Origin: Salminus brasiliensis
Lineage: Eukaryota; Chordata; Actinopteri; Characiformes; Bryconidae
Length of the DNA: 64,000 nucleotides
Assembly (NCBI RefSeq): GCF_030463535.1
Contig: NC_132879.1
Coordinates: 42,722,970 to 42,786,969 of the forward strand
Direction: 5' to 3'
Below, in pieces: positions 49,020 through 60,413 of this stretch (within the stretch, counting starts at the first letter, position 1; each line of letters starts with the position of its first letter). A program made the position numbers and the translations under genes. The notes beneath the pieces are model-generated. The model was not told where the DNA came from, ran no database searches, and worked only from the letters and a program-made list of their open reading frames with translations.

Positions 49020-52000
49020 TTACCGAAGATATTTAGGAACTTCCACCTGTTAAACGGAAAGGGAAAGTCATAGGTTAGCTTGGCATGTTTACCCAGGAGG
49101 TAAACATGGTTGTCAGTGAGCTATGCCTTACATCATACTAAAGCAGTGGTTCCCAACCAGTGCCCCCTGCTCTGTACCTTACATTCACAACCCCTTCCTG
49201 AGTTGAAGTAGGTGTGCAAACACTGGGAAAGTGGGAATTAAAGAACTTGTTTTTATGGCTTCAGTAACTCCGCTCATTTATTCTGATCTCAATCTGATCA
49301 CATACTGTCTGTCAGTAAGGAAAAACAAGCCTTGTTTATTTAGTCTTGTCATGCAGTTGCCCAGCACTGGAAGGCATTTGTCTTATCGAGACAGCACAAA
49401 ATGGGGTCTATTTATAGTGGCATTAAGTGGGAGGTATTTGTGGGGTCACTATCCTGTCATCTGAGGGTTAGAATGTTTTTTTCCATCACAGGGACATAAC
49501 TGTCACCAAGAGTTTTTTTTTTTTATTGTGCTCTCTCTGTATGTGCTTGTGGCCCATGGCACAAGAATCTGCTCTGCTGTGGTCGCCCAGTCACAGTATT
49601 CACTTTACTGCAGACATGAATGCAACAGAAATGACTGAAATGCATCTCCTCATTTTCCCACTTTTTTGGCACCTTCTATGGAGCCCACATAAATAAAACA
49701 ACTTAGTAAGGTGTGGGAACAACAACCTAAGTTGTGGCCATGACTTAATTATCTTGTTAACATGCCTTACTAAGTCATGGCCACAACTTAGTTTTATTTA
49801 TGTGGGGTTTTACCAGCGGGTCTCTGTGAATTTCATTTTTACCGGTTAAGCAACTTTCATTTTCTATAAAACAGTTGTCATCTGTTGTGCTGGTATAAAA
49901 ATATTAGCATTGTAATATTTACCCGTCGGAGAGACCTGATGCTGCTTGATCGGATGGAAGCCATGAGTTCATCATGAGCTGAGCGCTGTGGCGTGGATGG
50001 CCTGGAACTCTCGCGGTCTGCAATTGGCCTTAGGGCGGTTTTCAGTTCCTTCAGGATGCTCTCGGTCTCCTTTTCCTTGCGTGGCTTTTTCTTTCCTTTC
50101 TTGGTCTTGGACTTGCCCCGAGTCTGCTGTTGCTCTTTGGAGCTGGCCTCGTGGAGTTTGATCACCTCTGCAATCATTCTGGTGGGAGCTTTCTTCTCTG
50201 TGACACTTTTTTCGGCTTTAGGTGGAGGTGGAGGAGGGGGTGGGGGTGGTGGAGGTGGTGGGGGAGGTGGCGCAGGTGCCGGAGGAGTGTTCTTCTTCAC
50301 CAGATCATTGCGTGGCAGCTTCGGAGAGGACCATGGTGAACCCCGAGGAGAACCGTAGGGGGAGGAGGTCGGGGTGCTCTTCTGCAGGACACTGGTGCGT
50401 AGGTTGATGGGAGTTGCCATGCCCCCTTGCTGCTGACGCTGCTCCTGCATCCTCTTCTGCCTCTGTCTGTCCTGGTTCCGAGTAAGGATGCTGGTCATGC
50501 TCATGCGAGGGCCTGGTAGGTCGAACTGGTAGCCCAGCTTCAGCAGCGTGTTGTTCTCCTTCAGCAGCTTCACAATCTCCATCTCCACCTGGCCTCCCAA
50601 GATATGCCGCTGGTTGTGGAAGCGCAGCTCTGTTAGAGTGCTGTTGTGGGTGAGGGCTTGCACCAGCGCCAAGATGCCCTTCCCTGTGATGAAGTTGGAC
50701 TCAATGTTGAGGTTAGTGATGTGGCAGTTCTCCCTTAACATCTTGGCAATGGCGAAGGCCACATGGTCGTCCGAATGCGTGTTGGCCAGGCTGAAGACGC
50801 GCACGTTCGTGTTAGAGCGCAAGGCTTCGGCAAAACGGATCAGCGTTTCCTGGGAGACATTGTCGATGTTGTTGAGGTTGACCTCTGTGGTGTCTGGGTC
50901 ATTGCTGAGGATCTTCTCCAGAGCCTCATCTACCACTGTGGGGTTTCCTGACATTTGGCTGGGCTCTTGGGCCCTAAGGCTGGGGTCCAGTGGCGAACGT
51001 CTCTTCAGAGGCTCTTCTAGATGAAGAGTTGCATGACCATTATGCAGATTACATGGAGGAGCACCCTTCTCCAGCACATTCTTGCACTCTTGTTCTTCAT
51101 CCTCTGCCTCCTCTTCTTCATCATCGTCATCTTCATCTTCTTCGTTATCGTCCTCTTCCTCTTCATCATCCTCTTCTTCAGACACTGGGTTCTCTAGTTC
51201 ACTTTCTTCCTTTTCCTCCTTTTCACTCTCATGGTCTGTACATTCACCCTTTTCATTCTCCTCATCAGCTTCTTTCTCATCTTCTGATTCCTCACTGTTA
51301 CTTTCTGTCACACATTCCTCCTTTTCATTATTCTCACCACCCTGGAGTCCGTATCAATGACAATGAGAGAATGAAAGAATTAAAAAAAATGACAACCCCA
51401 TGGCTCAGATGTAGAATCAGACATATGCCTTTGGTTACCCTTTAACTTGTCCATGGAATAAAAAGAAAAGAGACAACCATAGGCCCACTGCTGATCAGAT
51501 AGCATTGGCTGGAGGTTCTCAACACAGCAGTCACACTGACATGGCAGCGGCATAGTGGGCTCCTGCCCTGGCTTGACTGACCACTGTATAAGTAATCCAT
51601 AGAGTGCTATAGTGCTATTATAGACAGTGGTGCTGCGAGGATTTTGGGCTTAACACTCTGTGCACTGCCAGATATTACATCTGATCACATGGAAGGTTTT
51701 TCCACTGGGCCCCACAGCTCTAACAATTCTGCCAAAATACTCAAATAATACATTTTAGGGCGCCGGTGAGTCACAGGCCCTTAGAATCATTCTAACTTTC
51801 CCCAACTATATGGTGCCCCTGATATAGAAAGTATTCTAGTAGTCTATGACAGTTTGTTACAGTTGGGTGTAATGAACCACTGACCTGGGGGCTTGAGGAC
51901 CCCATCCTTTCATTTTCCAGAAGCTTGCGTGTCTCATTCTCCCAGTATTTTAGGAGCGCCTCTCGACTGAATGTGCCCGTGGGCGTTTTAGCCGTCTGGT

Positions 52001-52160
52001 CCCTCTGCCTTAGTCCAATAGGGACGTTATCATCGGGGTCGATATCAACCAGCTCTTTCTCCAGCTCCTGGAGCTCCTCAGCAGTCAGCGAGGCCAACAG
52101 CTCATCTTCATCAAATTCCTCATATTTGCTCAGCTCCCGTCTATAGCCAAAGGTGCTCAT
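49020..52160 (-). CDS. lmod2: Leiomodin-2
   Basis: Three coding exons on the minus strand: 51885-52160 (92 codons), 49923-51341 (473 codons) and 49020-49046 (8 codons plus TAA), giving 573 aa (human about 547). All introns are phase 0 with GT/AG borders. Role: actin filament nucleator at thin-filament pointed ends of cardiac and skeletal sarcomeres. Features in order: N-terminal tropomyosin-binding segment (MSTFGYRRELSKYEEFDEDE, TPTGTFSREALLKYWE), a very acidic Glu/Asp region (about 103-177), a leucine-rich-repeat actin-binding domain (about 225-370), a Gln/Arg-rich helix, a run of 17 prolines (about 449-465) and a C-terminal WH2 motif (ELMASIRSSSIRSLRR) completed by VEVPKYLR in the tiny last exon. 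The ATG at 52160 is the first in frame and gives the family N-terminus. The WH2 domain separates leiomodins from tropomodulins. Confidence 0.95.
49682..49808. repeat. Palindromic MITE in lmod2 intron 2
   Basis: 'cccacataaataaaac' at about 49684 is mirrored by 'gttttatttatgtgggg' ending near 49807. Inside, 'taagttgtggccatgact' (about 49731) faces 'agtcatggccacaactta' (about 49773). The whole piece can fold into a hairpin of about 125 bases. It sits 115 bases downstream of the lmod2 exon 2 donor. Confidence 0.75.
51600..51825. repeat. Dispersed repeat shared with asb15 intron 4
   Basis: 'tgccaaaatactca', 'cacaggcccttagaatc' and 'tctaacttt.ccc' recur in the same order at 57715-57890. Both copies start near 'actgggccccacagctct'-like text. 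Probably a transposon remnant, here in lmod2 intron 1. Confidence 0.5.
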
Positions 52161-53406
52161 AGCTTCCTTAGGGTTGCAAGGAAAGCTCACAATGTAAACC
52201 TGTCCTTTCTCTCGCTCTTGTAGTCTAAAGGAAAGGAAGGTTGGGGTTGCCTGGTATCAGTGTCAGGAGGTGGGGTCTGCTCATCCAGAGGCAATGGACA
52301 CGCTTTTAAGAGTGGGATCAGAGAGGGGTGTAACAAAGCTCTGGTCTGTGATGCCGTTACTTTTTTGGGAGTTGGGTGTCAACCAGACAGAGCTGCAAAA
52401 AGAATGTGAGCTCACCCAGCGGCTGTAGCAAGGCCTGTCAGACGATCCTTGCGGCATTGTTCATGCCCAAAATAAGCCCAACCAGGCAATGAGAAAAGAG
52501 CTTAGAAATAAGCGCAGTAGTAAGGCTTTCATGACATGTGATCGAGGGAAAACATTCTATTTTGCAATAAATAGCTATATTAATATAAACATCATAAATT
52601 GTCCGCTTAGCAAATTTATTGTTTGACATTTTTATGACAAATGGACCAATACAAATGTACCTTGATGTGAGACGTATTACCTTCCAATAATATTTTTTTT
52701 ATCTCCTCAAAAGCAACCATTTGGGTTCCTCTGAATTTAAGCAGGTTAATAATGGACATTTAGACACCATTTTACTTATTTCTCTAATATACTTTTATAC
52801 CCTACAGTCTACAGTTAGCGTAGTCTATTTCCAGTTATGTTATGGTACTGTTTATAGACTTTATGCCCAAAAAGGGTCAGAGCTAAAGGGTTTTAATCCT
52901 GAGGTGTCTCCAGCTAGAGAGTTACTTCTGTACAGTCCCTTGCCGATGACGGCCTCAGATCTGTCAGCATGACTTGTCGGTGTCAGTCAGTGTACTGTTT
53001 ATGAAATGGTCAGCTAAGCTCTCCTGCTGCCCCCATGCAACTAAGCCACCTCTCTGACTTCTGAGTCTGTGGCAGTACACAATGTCCACTGCATGTCTTC
53101 TGTGCAGCTCGTCTGTGCTGGCAACGCAGGAATGGAATTCTGTTGGTCTGATAACACGAGTGGCTAGCAAGGCTGCCTGCTCTGGACTTCCCTAGACCCG
53201 ATCACAACAGGCTCTGGTGTTGTTGTTGAAAATCCTTCAGCAAATCACGTACTATAATCTGGACCAGAGACCCAACATCTCTTGCCTTGTTAATCATCTG
53301 TGCTCCTATACTGTCCTATACGGTGTTTCAGGCTTGCATGTGTGTAAACAACAAACAATCTTTAGTACTAAGCTGTTTGGCAGACAGTCTGAATTGTTTA
53401 TTTACT

Positions 53407-53444
<38 letters not shown>

Positions 53445-53830
53445 ATATATATGTTCTCATCTATTATTTGCACTACTGATACATTATGATATCAGAATCA
53501 TATCATACCGGCAGGTAATTGCTTTAAAAAAATTCCCAGAATTGGACGTTTTAGATATTTAGATTTGACCATTTCACTAAATTTATAACTGTTTATGTGT
53601 GAGTATTAATACTAGCAGAAAGGTAGGTATATGCAACATGTCAAACATCTGCCTTGGCCCACAATTCCCATATTAATAAACCCCTGACATGAGTAACTCT
53701 ACTAGCCATTTTAGTTTCATAATGCAAAATATTTCTCTAGTACAAAATACAATACTTTAAGTAGAAATCAATGTGGACTTGAAAACATCCAGCAACTACA
53801 CAACACATATAAACACCAATCCAATTGTCC
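52161..53830. other. lmod2 upstream region and asb15 3' flank
   Basis: Contains the likely lmod2 promoter (minus strand, just above 52160) and, further on, the asb15 3' UTR. A TATA-like TTAAAAG lies on the minus strand near 52302-52308, about 145 bases above the ATG. A better TATA box (GGTATAAAAG) lies at about 52793-52802 but is 640 bases away. A minus-strand AATAAA at 53398-53403 could end the asb15 transcript. A (TA)n run occupies 53409-53441. No other gene is seen. Confidence 0.45.
52359..52368 (-). promoter_or_regulatory. CArG-like element upstream of lmod2
   Basis: The minus strand reads CCAAAAAAGT, one mismatch from the serum response factor consensus CC(A/T)6GG, about 200 bases above the start codon. 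Leiomodin genes are known SRF/MEF2-class muscle targets, so the position is suggestive, but a ten-base near-match is weak evidence. Confidence 0.25.
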
Positions 53831-56800
53831 CTACCATTCAGCCATTCTACCATAAATGTCATACTCCTTGTAGATCAGATAGTTCTTTAGTGCAGGGGGA
53901 AAAGGAACAGCGCTCATAAAGTCAGGGCTGTTTAGTCTTCTCGGTGTCATCTTTTTCCTGATAAGCAGCCTGCACAGGTGTTGCAGTGAACGTGGGCTCC
54001 CTGCAATGGAAGAAATGTTCATTACACCTTTATCCTGACCTTGAACATCAAAGGAATAACCTGCAGTATAGTTGCTTACTGAGGATATCACAGATCTCAG
54101 GCCACTCTTTGTGCTTCTCCAGGATGTTTTGAAGCTTGGAGCAGATGTGCACATGTCTCACGTAATCCAAGAGTGTACGCACCACCCGGCCCACCAGGTG
54201 CTTCAGCCAGGACACACTGACAAAATCACAAAACTGACAAAAAAAAACAAACAAAAACAAAACATGTTGGGACTCTGTGTACTCACACTGTATTGTCATC
54301 TGGGGCTGACAACTTAGAGCCCAGAGACTATTTCACAAAGCAGGAGTTTTCACAAAGCTGAATAATTGAAGTGAGGATTGTTCTGTAGGGCTGTCGGCAT
54401 CAATTGCAATAGTAATCAAATACTCTATAAACAATAGAAAACAAAACAACGAAACGCACTAAGGCATGTGGCATGAAATAAGCCTACCTGGATCTGAGGG
54501 AGCGGTCAGATAATGTCAAACACACATTACCACAGTATCTACAGTATCTGCTTTTCATGTCATTGTAGCGCCTGCTTTTGATTTTGTTACCACTACTAGA
54601 AGCCACCTCAGGGGTTATACTATCAAAACACCCTTAAAACCAGTCATAACTGGCTTCTCCTTTTTATTTACAATTTCAATCTCTATTTCAGATGCAAGAA
54701 AATAGAGATTGAATGCAAAGAAGACCTGCAGTTCTTTGGATGTTCACCTGGGTTCTTCTGTAATTTGTAAAGGGGGGCCAGTGTTTCCTTTAATAAATGA
54801 TCATTTAAAATTGTATTTTTGTTTTACTAAGGTCTGAGTCCATAAATCTTTCGTTCTACCACACCCCAAAGGTGTCCGGCTGGATTCAGATGTGGAGACT
54901 GGAAAGGCCCACACATTGTGCATGTTCATGAAACCCTGACATGGTGCATTTTCATGCTGAAGTAGAAGGTAAATTGTGGCCATGAAGGGACACTCAAGTG
55001 ATTCCGTCAGTAAATTAAAAAAAGGTGCAAGTATTTATCACTGTACTATGTACAGCAAAATGTCTTCCGCATTTGACCAATCTGTGGTAGTAAACACACA
55101 CACACACACACACACACACACCCCCCATCTTTCAAACCTAATTCCAATATCTTACCTACATATAATCTGCAATGTTTGCTAACCACAAGATGTGATAATA
55201 TCCACAAACCTGAACCTACCGTCACTTTGTTGGAATATGAGTTGCACGTGTTGCTGTCCAGCGTGAAGATTTGCTCCCAGATGCAGCTCTGCACAACACA
55301 GAGGTCGTGGCTACACTGGAAGCAGCTCTCTGCATGGTAACCGTTGTTGAGGAGCAGGCGCATCATCATCTCATCTTGCAGGCAGTACTGCAGCGCTGTG
55401 GGGAACACTGTATCACTAATCACTGTGAAGAAGCAGTTGACGTCTGCTCCGTGGGCCAGGAGCAACCGCACCAGTTCGTAGCGGCCAGCCCTGACAGCCA
55501 CAAGGAGGCAGCGCAGCGGGTCCAGGTCAGGTTGGGCTCCGGCGTTTAGCAGTATCTCTGCACAGGTGACGTCACTACTGGACACTGCAAAGTACAGCGG
55601 GGTCTTTCTCATGTCACCATAGTTGTCAGAAATGTGGCCACCTAAGAGCGAGTTGACATCAAAGCCTTTCTCAATTAGAAGCTCCAGGCAGGAGGCTTGT
55701 CCACCATCTGCAGCCGAGTGCACCGGACTCATCCCAGACAGGCGAATGGCCCTCTTAGTGGTAATGGGCATGAGTGTCTTCAGTGCCCTATTGATTTAAA
55801 GACATGTATAGGCCAATGGGTAGTAATTATCTCAGGTTAGACGTTTGATATAAGATCAACTGCCTGGTCGAAAAATATATGGCTTCTAATCACCAAGACT
55901 ATTTTTTTAGTTTGACAACTGGTCTCAAACTAGTCAATTTTATATCAATCACTGGCCATTTGATTGGAAATCTAAGGTACATGGATCTTAAAGGTAAAAT
56001 GAATGGTAAGTATATGTTTAAATGCAAAGCATTTGATGCTGATGTGTTTTTGATGCACAAGCTGGAAATGAACAAAAAAATAATAGGCAAGCCCAAATTA
56101 TTCACTTACGCATGACTGAGAGTGTCACATACTATCGTGTACCACCATAAAACTGATGGTAATTCCTGCCATTTTATTTGAACACAATCAAATAATCATG
56201 GTGCTGAAACTGCATTTACTGCAGCGAGTCATTCCTTAGCCACACATGGAGTGCAGAACCAATTAGTCCCTCAAAACCAATTAAAACACTTTCACAGTGA
56301 AACAATATCAGATCCAGATGTCACTGCTGAATCGTACTATAGGCTTACAGATAGTGGCCTTCGTAAGCAGCGCGGTGAATGGGGAGCTGAAAGGCTAGAC
56401 TGGCCACGTTGGGACTTGCACCATGGTTGAGGAGCAGGTGAACACAGTCGAGGTTTCCAGAGCCTGTTGCATCATATAACACTGTGTCTCCATTGGTGGC
56501 CTGGGCAGTAACATCGCCTCCTAGTGGGTTGTGAGGGAACATGACACAATTACTGCAATTATAACAGGTGATATAAATCTAATTATAATCATTACTTATA
56601 CAACAGAAAGGCCTTTTTTATATAACCCATCCTTTCATATAATCTGTAGCATATATTCAGCATCTCCTCTTTTTTTTTTTCTTTTCATTCCTACAGTTCT
56701 CTGTGCATACCCTCCTCCCTCCTCTGTACCCCTCATAATCTTGGCGATCTCTATGCAGACAGCTGCAGCTTTCTCCTCTTGCATTCTTTTGCAACACTCT

Positions 56801-59800
56801 CTGCCCTGCATGGAAGCCAGATCTTTTTTTGCATTACCCATCAAATGTTTGGGAACAACTTTCTTTTCAGAATTTTTGTAATTAATAAACTAGTGATTAA
56901 ACTGTTGCCAAATTAATGCCATTTGCAAAAGACTGCAAAGCTGGGGAAATAACTGCTACAAGAACTATTTTGGCCTAACTACACATTTTTGTACTGGAGC
57001 TACAAGGCTAATGAATTTTGTATTGGAATGTAGTATGTGCGATGGTTTAGGAATGCAGTTTCCATGAAGCTAAATGGAGGCTAAAGGCTATAAGCCTTCA
57101 TTACCTATTGGCTACATTGTAGTTCCTAAACCAGGAATGCCCAATCTTATCAACAAAGACCCACTGGGGCTGTGGGTTTCATTCCACACCAGATTCCATT
57201 TGTTCAGTTTGTCCAAGTCTTCAAACAGTTGATCATGTGTGCTTCTACTAGGTTTGGACTGAACCCCTGAAACCACACTGGTGCTATGCAGGTACATACA
57301 ATAAATAAATAAATAAAGCTTGACAGTCTCACCATGTTCAATGAGAATTTCCAGAATGTCAGCACGACCAAACTCTGCAGCGACACCCAGCGGCGTGACC
57401 CCATGTCCATCTCGACTCATGACCTTTCCGCCATGCCTGAGGAGAAGCATCAGGATGTCTGCGCAGCCCACCTTGGCAGCCTCATGCGTTGCTGTCCACT
57501 TCTTTAGACACACCTGCTCCACAAATGCTCCACCCAAGATCAGCGTCAGGACCATGTCATAAGAGCCAATCCTGACCGCTGTAAGAGGACATAAGAGGAT
57601 GAAGTGCAAACATATTAAACCATTTAAACATCTTACACACTAGCAATTCAGTACATTATGATTAATTAAGAAAATCTTGCTCCTCATATTGGCAACATAA
57701 ACATTTCAGCTCGGGACCTAACACTCAGGGCCACTGCCAGAACTGTTGGGCCCCATGAAAAGAGATCACACTGGGGCCCACAACTCTTAACACTTTTGCC
57801 AAAATACTCAATTACAATTTTTTTGGCCGCTGACAGTCACAAGCTCTTAGAATCGTCCTAACTGCCCCCACCCCATACGGCATCCCTACTTACACTATAT
57901 GTCCTATTGTATGTGGACATCCCTTCTAATGAATGCTACTGTGAGTTGCACCTAATGCTGACACAGATGTGCAAATGCTTGTCTAGTCCCTGTAGAGAAG
58001 TACTGCCAATAGAACAGGACTCTCTGGAGCAGATAAACATGAACCTAGTATTGGAGTAAATGGGATGTTATGAATGGTTAACACTGTTAACACACAGCAT
58101 ATAAGCATACAGCTATACGCCTTCTGTGACTTGTGCGGTGGTGAAGCATTACCCAGCAGAAGCGGAGATTCGTTCTTGCTGTTGGTGTTGTGTGGAGAAG
58201 CACCGTGCTGCAGCAGCATCTTCACATTCTTCACATGGCCAGCACTGGCAGCGAGAGTCAAAGGCGTCTCGCCCTCTTTTGTGACCTCTTCCATGCTCAA
58301 CTCGTGGGATGCTGGCCAGGCACATGTTTACAAGTTTAACCTGTAGTCTTTAAGGACTCCTTAGCAGTGATGGACACAAGCCATTGTAACTAATATTGAA
58401 GTGAAAGCACCTACTCAGCTACATGTGAAATGAACACTAATAAAGTTTCATGTGATTATGATCTACTGGTCTGATTTTACTCACCCAGAAGAACAACATC
58501 CAAGAGCTCTGCATCAGGCTGAACTGAGGCCCTGTGCATAGGCAGCCATCCCCTGCTGTCCGTCTCCTTAAAGGCACTTTTGTGGCGATGCAGAGCCCGC
58601 ACAGCACACACATCACCTGAGGACATAACATCTTTATAAAACACTGTACAGCTGGATGCATGGGAACTGACTTGGGTTAAATAATGTGGTAATGTCCTAA
58701 TCCAGTGACTGACGACTGATTTGGGTGAGGGACATTATCATAAGAGCAGCAATCATGTGGCAATATTTAAGGTTTATTGTTGATTTATTTTGTTTACTGT
58801 TACATTGCCTTTTGTAACATTATATGTTGTGTTCATTAAAAGTCAGTGGAAGTGCACCCACTGAACTCGACCTGCGTTAGTTCGGATTTGGCTTTGGCGG
58901 GACGCCTGTTTTGGCTGGTCTGTGCTCTGTTGGCACTTACTGATTAAAAATCAGCACCGTTTCTACAACAGTTCCCTTCAATAAAGCTCATAAACCACCA
59001 GACAAAATAGGACAACAAATCAGATACGGTGAATGCTCAAGAAATTTTAATAATAATGCCATTATTATGCAAAACAGATTTAAGCACAATTTTAAAAAGC
59101 TGTTTCTTTTTGCCTGCTTCTGAAGACCTGACTAAATGATTGACTAAATGACCTGACTAAATGAGTCAACTGGATGTTGACTGATGCTCTGACTGAAAGG
59201 CAGGATTCATTGCTAATCAAGCTTTTTGTAAAACCTACTCACCAGAAAAAACAAAAATGTGTTCAAACATGAGCATTTAAAAGACAGTGTTAGAATAACA
59301 TTTAAATAACCCCCCCCAACAACGTACTCCTGTAAATGGCACCTATGCTTTGGTATCAGCCTAGAGAATGTTTGGCGTAAACGTATGGAAGAAATGAACA
59401 TATGAACATGTTTAATCAGATTTCTGATTACCAAACTGATACCAAGTGTAGGACCACAATGCCCAATATCAAACAACATAGTGTATTCTAATAAATGCAT
59501 TCAGCTACATTAAGTTGCACCCATTGCTGACACACAATGTACAAATGCTTGTCTGAAGTACTGCCAATAGAATAGGACTCTCTGGAGCAGATAAGCATGA
59601 ACCTATTGGCACCATGCCGAATGATAGGCATAGGCTAAAGGTGTTCTCTGGAATGATGGCGCTCCAGCCAATACTTCTAGGACGTGTTGAGGAGTCCCCA
59701 CAGGTTTCCATATGCTGGCTATATGATATTAAAGTAAATGGGATGTTATGTATGGTTAACACTGTTCACATACAGCATCTATTAAACACAATGCTCGATA

Positions 59801-60413
59801 CCAAACCACACCATAGTAAAAGTGCCAACAGCAAGTTTCCCAGTTAGGTTTTAGACTAAATCTTCAGTACAGGGTCATGATGAGAAATTGTTTCAGTCTA
59901 GGCTTTAGTTTTAGTTTAAGTCATTAACATTTATTTACTATTTTTATAATTCCTTTTTACTATGTTACACCTGCTGCAGCATCTGTAATCATCAGGAAGA
60001 TGAGAGATAGACTACTAAGGACTAGGAGTCTTTATTTCACAGATGGGGTGATTTTACATTAGCTGGGGTTCAGGCTCCCCTGCAGGCTCTGCTTGTGGGT
60101 GTTAGCTAGCTGAAGAGGTGGGAGTGCACGGTACCTTGCTCGATAGCGGCTAAAACCTTTAGATTTTCGTCGCTCGCTGTTTCCAAGCTACTTTGAAGAG
60201 AAGAGACGGCGGCATTAGTGCAGTGAACAGTGACAGAAACGCACAAAAACGAAAGTGCAGGGGAGATCAGCCTGGCTTTCCCAGCTACAACAAAAACACA
60301 ACGACTTTACGTTTTTCCGACCTCTGAAGTGAGAATGTACAAGCTTCCTGAAGACTGACTTGGATGGCAAACTCGATGAGCTGCTCTTCATCCATCTCCT
60401 CGGTGTCCGCCAT
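53831..60413 (-). CDS. asb15: Ankyrin repeat and SOCS box protein 15
   Basis: Nine coding exons on the minus strand: 60322-60413, 60135-60190, 58485-58616, 58153-58311, 57333-57578, 56349-56520, 55220-55787, 54080-54233 and 53831-54000. All borders are GT/AG with matching phase, giving 582 aa (human 588). Role: substrate receptor of an Elongin B/C-Cullin-5 ubiquitin ligase, muscle-enriched in vertebrates. Residues 7-24 fit a ubiquitin-interacting motif ([17 protein letters not shown]). Residues about 50-450 hold ankyrin repeats ([59 protein letters not shown]). The C-terminus is a SOCS box: BC-box [10 protein letters not shown] and Cul5-box-like [11 protein letters not shown] near the TAG at 53831. 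The ATG at 60413 lies in a CpG-rich first exon. The locus and length favour asb15 over the close relative asb2. Confidence 0.95.
54760..55010. repeat. Probable DNA-transposon remnant in asb15 intron 7
   Basis: Text such as 'ggatgttcacctgggttc', 'tggagactggaaaggccc', 'gttcatgaaaccctgaca' and 'cattttcatgctgaagta' is of a type recurring in fish genomes. No ends were resolved and no coding remains. Confidence 0.35.
55094..55128. repeat. (CA)n microsatellite in asb15 intron 7
   Basis: About 14 CA units followed by a short C run, about 90 bases downstream of the exon 7 donor on the minus strand. Confidence 0.95.
57715..57890. repeat. Dispersed repeat shared with lmod2 intron 1
   Basis: Second copy of the repeat at 51600-51825: 'tgccaaaatactcaatta', 'cacaagctcttagaatcg', 'tcctaactgccccca'. 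It lies in asb15 intron 4. Confidence 0.5.
57890..58090. repeat. Dispersed DNA-transposon-derived repeat, end included
   Basis: Begins 'acactatatgtcctattg' then 'tgtggacatcccttctaa', the outer end of the family, and continues with 'aggactctctggagcaga' near 58016. It breaks off after 'gggatgttatgaatggtt', which is also found at 59739-59756. In asb15 intron 4. Confidence 0.55.
59490..59790. repeat. Dispersed DNA-transposon-derived repeat
   Basis: Carries 'aagttgcacccattgctg', 'aggactctctggagcaga', 'gttctctggaatgatggc' and 'gggatgttatgtatggtt', collinear with the copies at 35585 and 57890. In asb15 intron 2. Confidence 0.55.

Noticed and set aside
49993-50358. Plus-strand frame with a poly-glycine run
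   Set aside because: Antisense of the lmod2 proline tract, not a separate gene.
51082-51360. Serine-only plus-strand frame of 92 codons
   Set aside because: Antisense of the Glu/Asp codon run of lmod2 exon 2, with no independent support.
52161-52190. Longer lmod2 N-terminus starting at 52190
   Set aside because: The upstream codon is GTG, not ATG. The ATG at 52160 begins exactly at the family N-terminus MSTFGYRREL.
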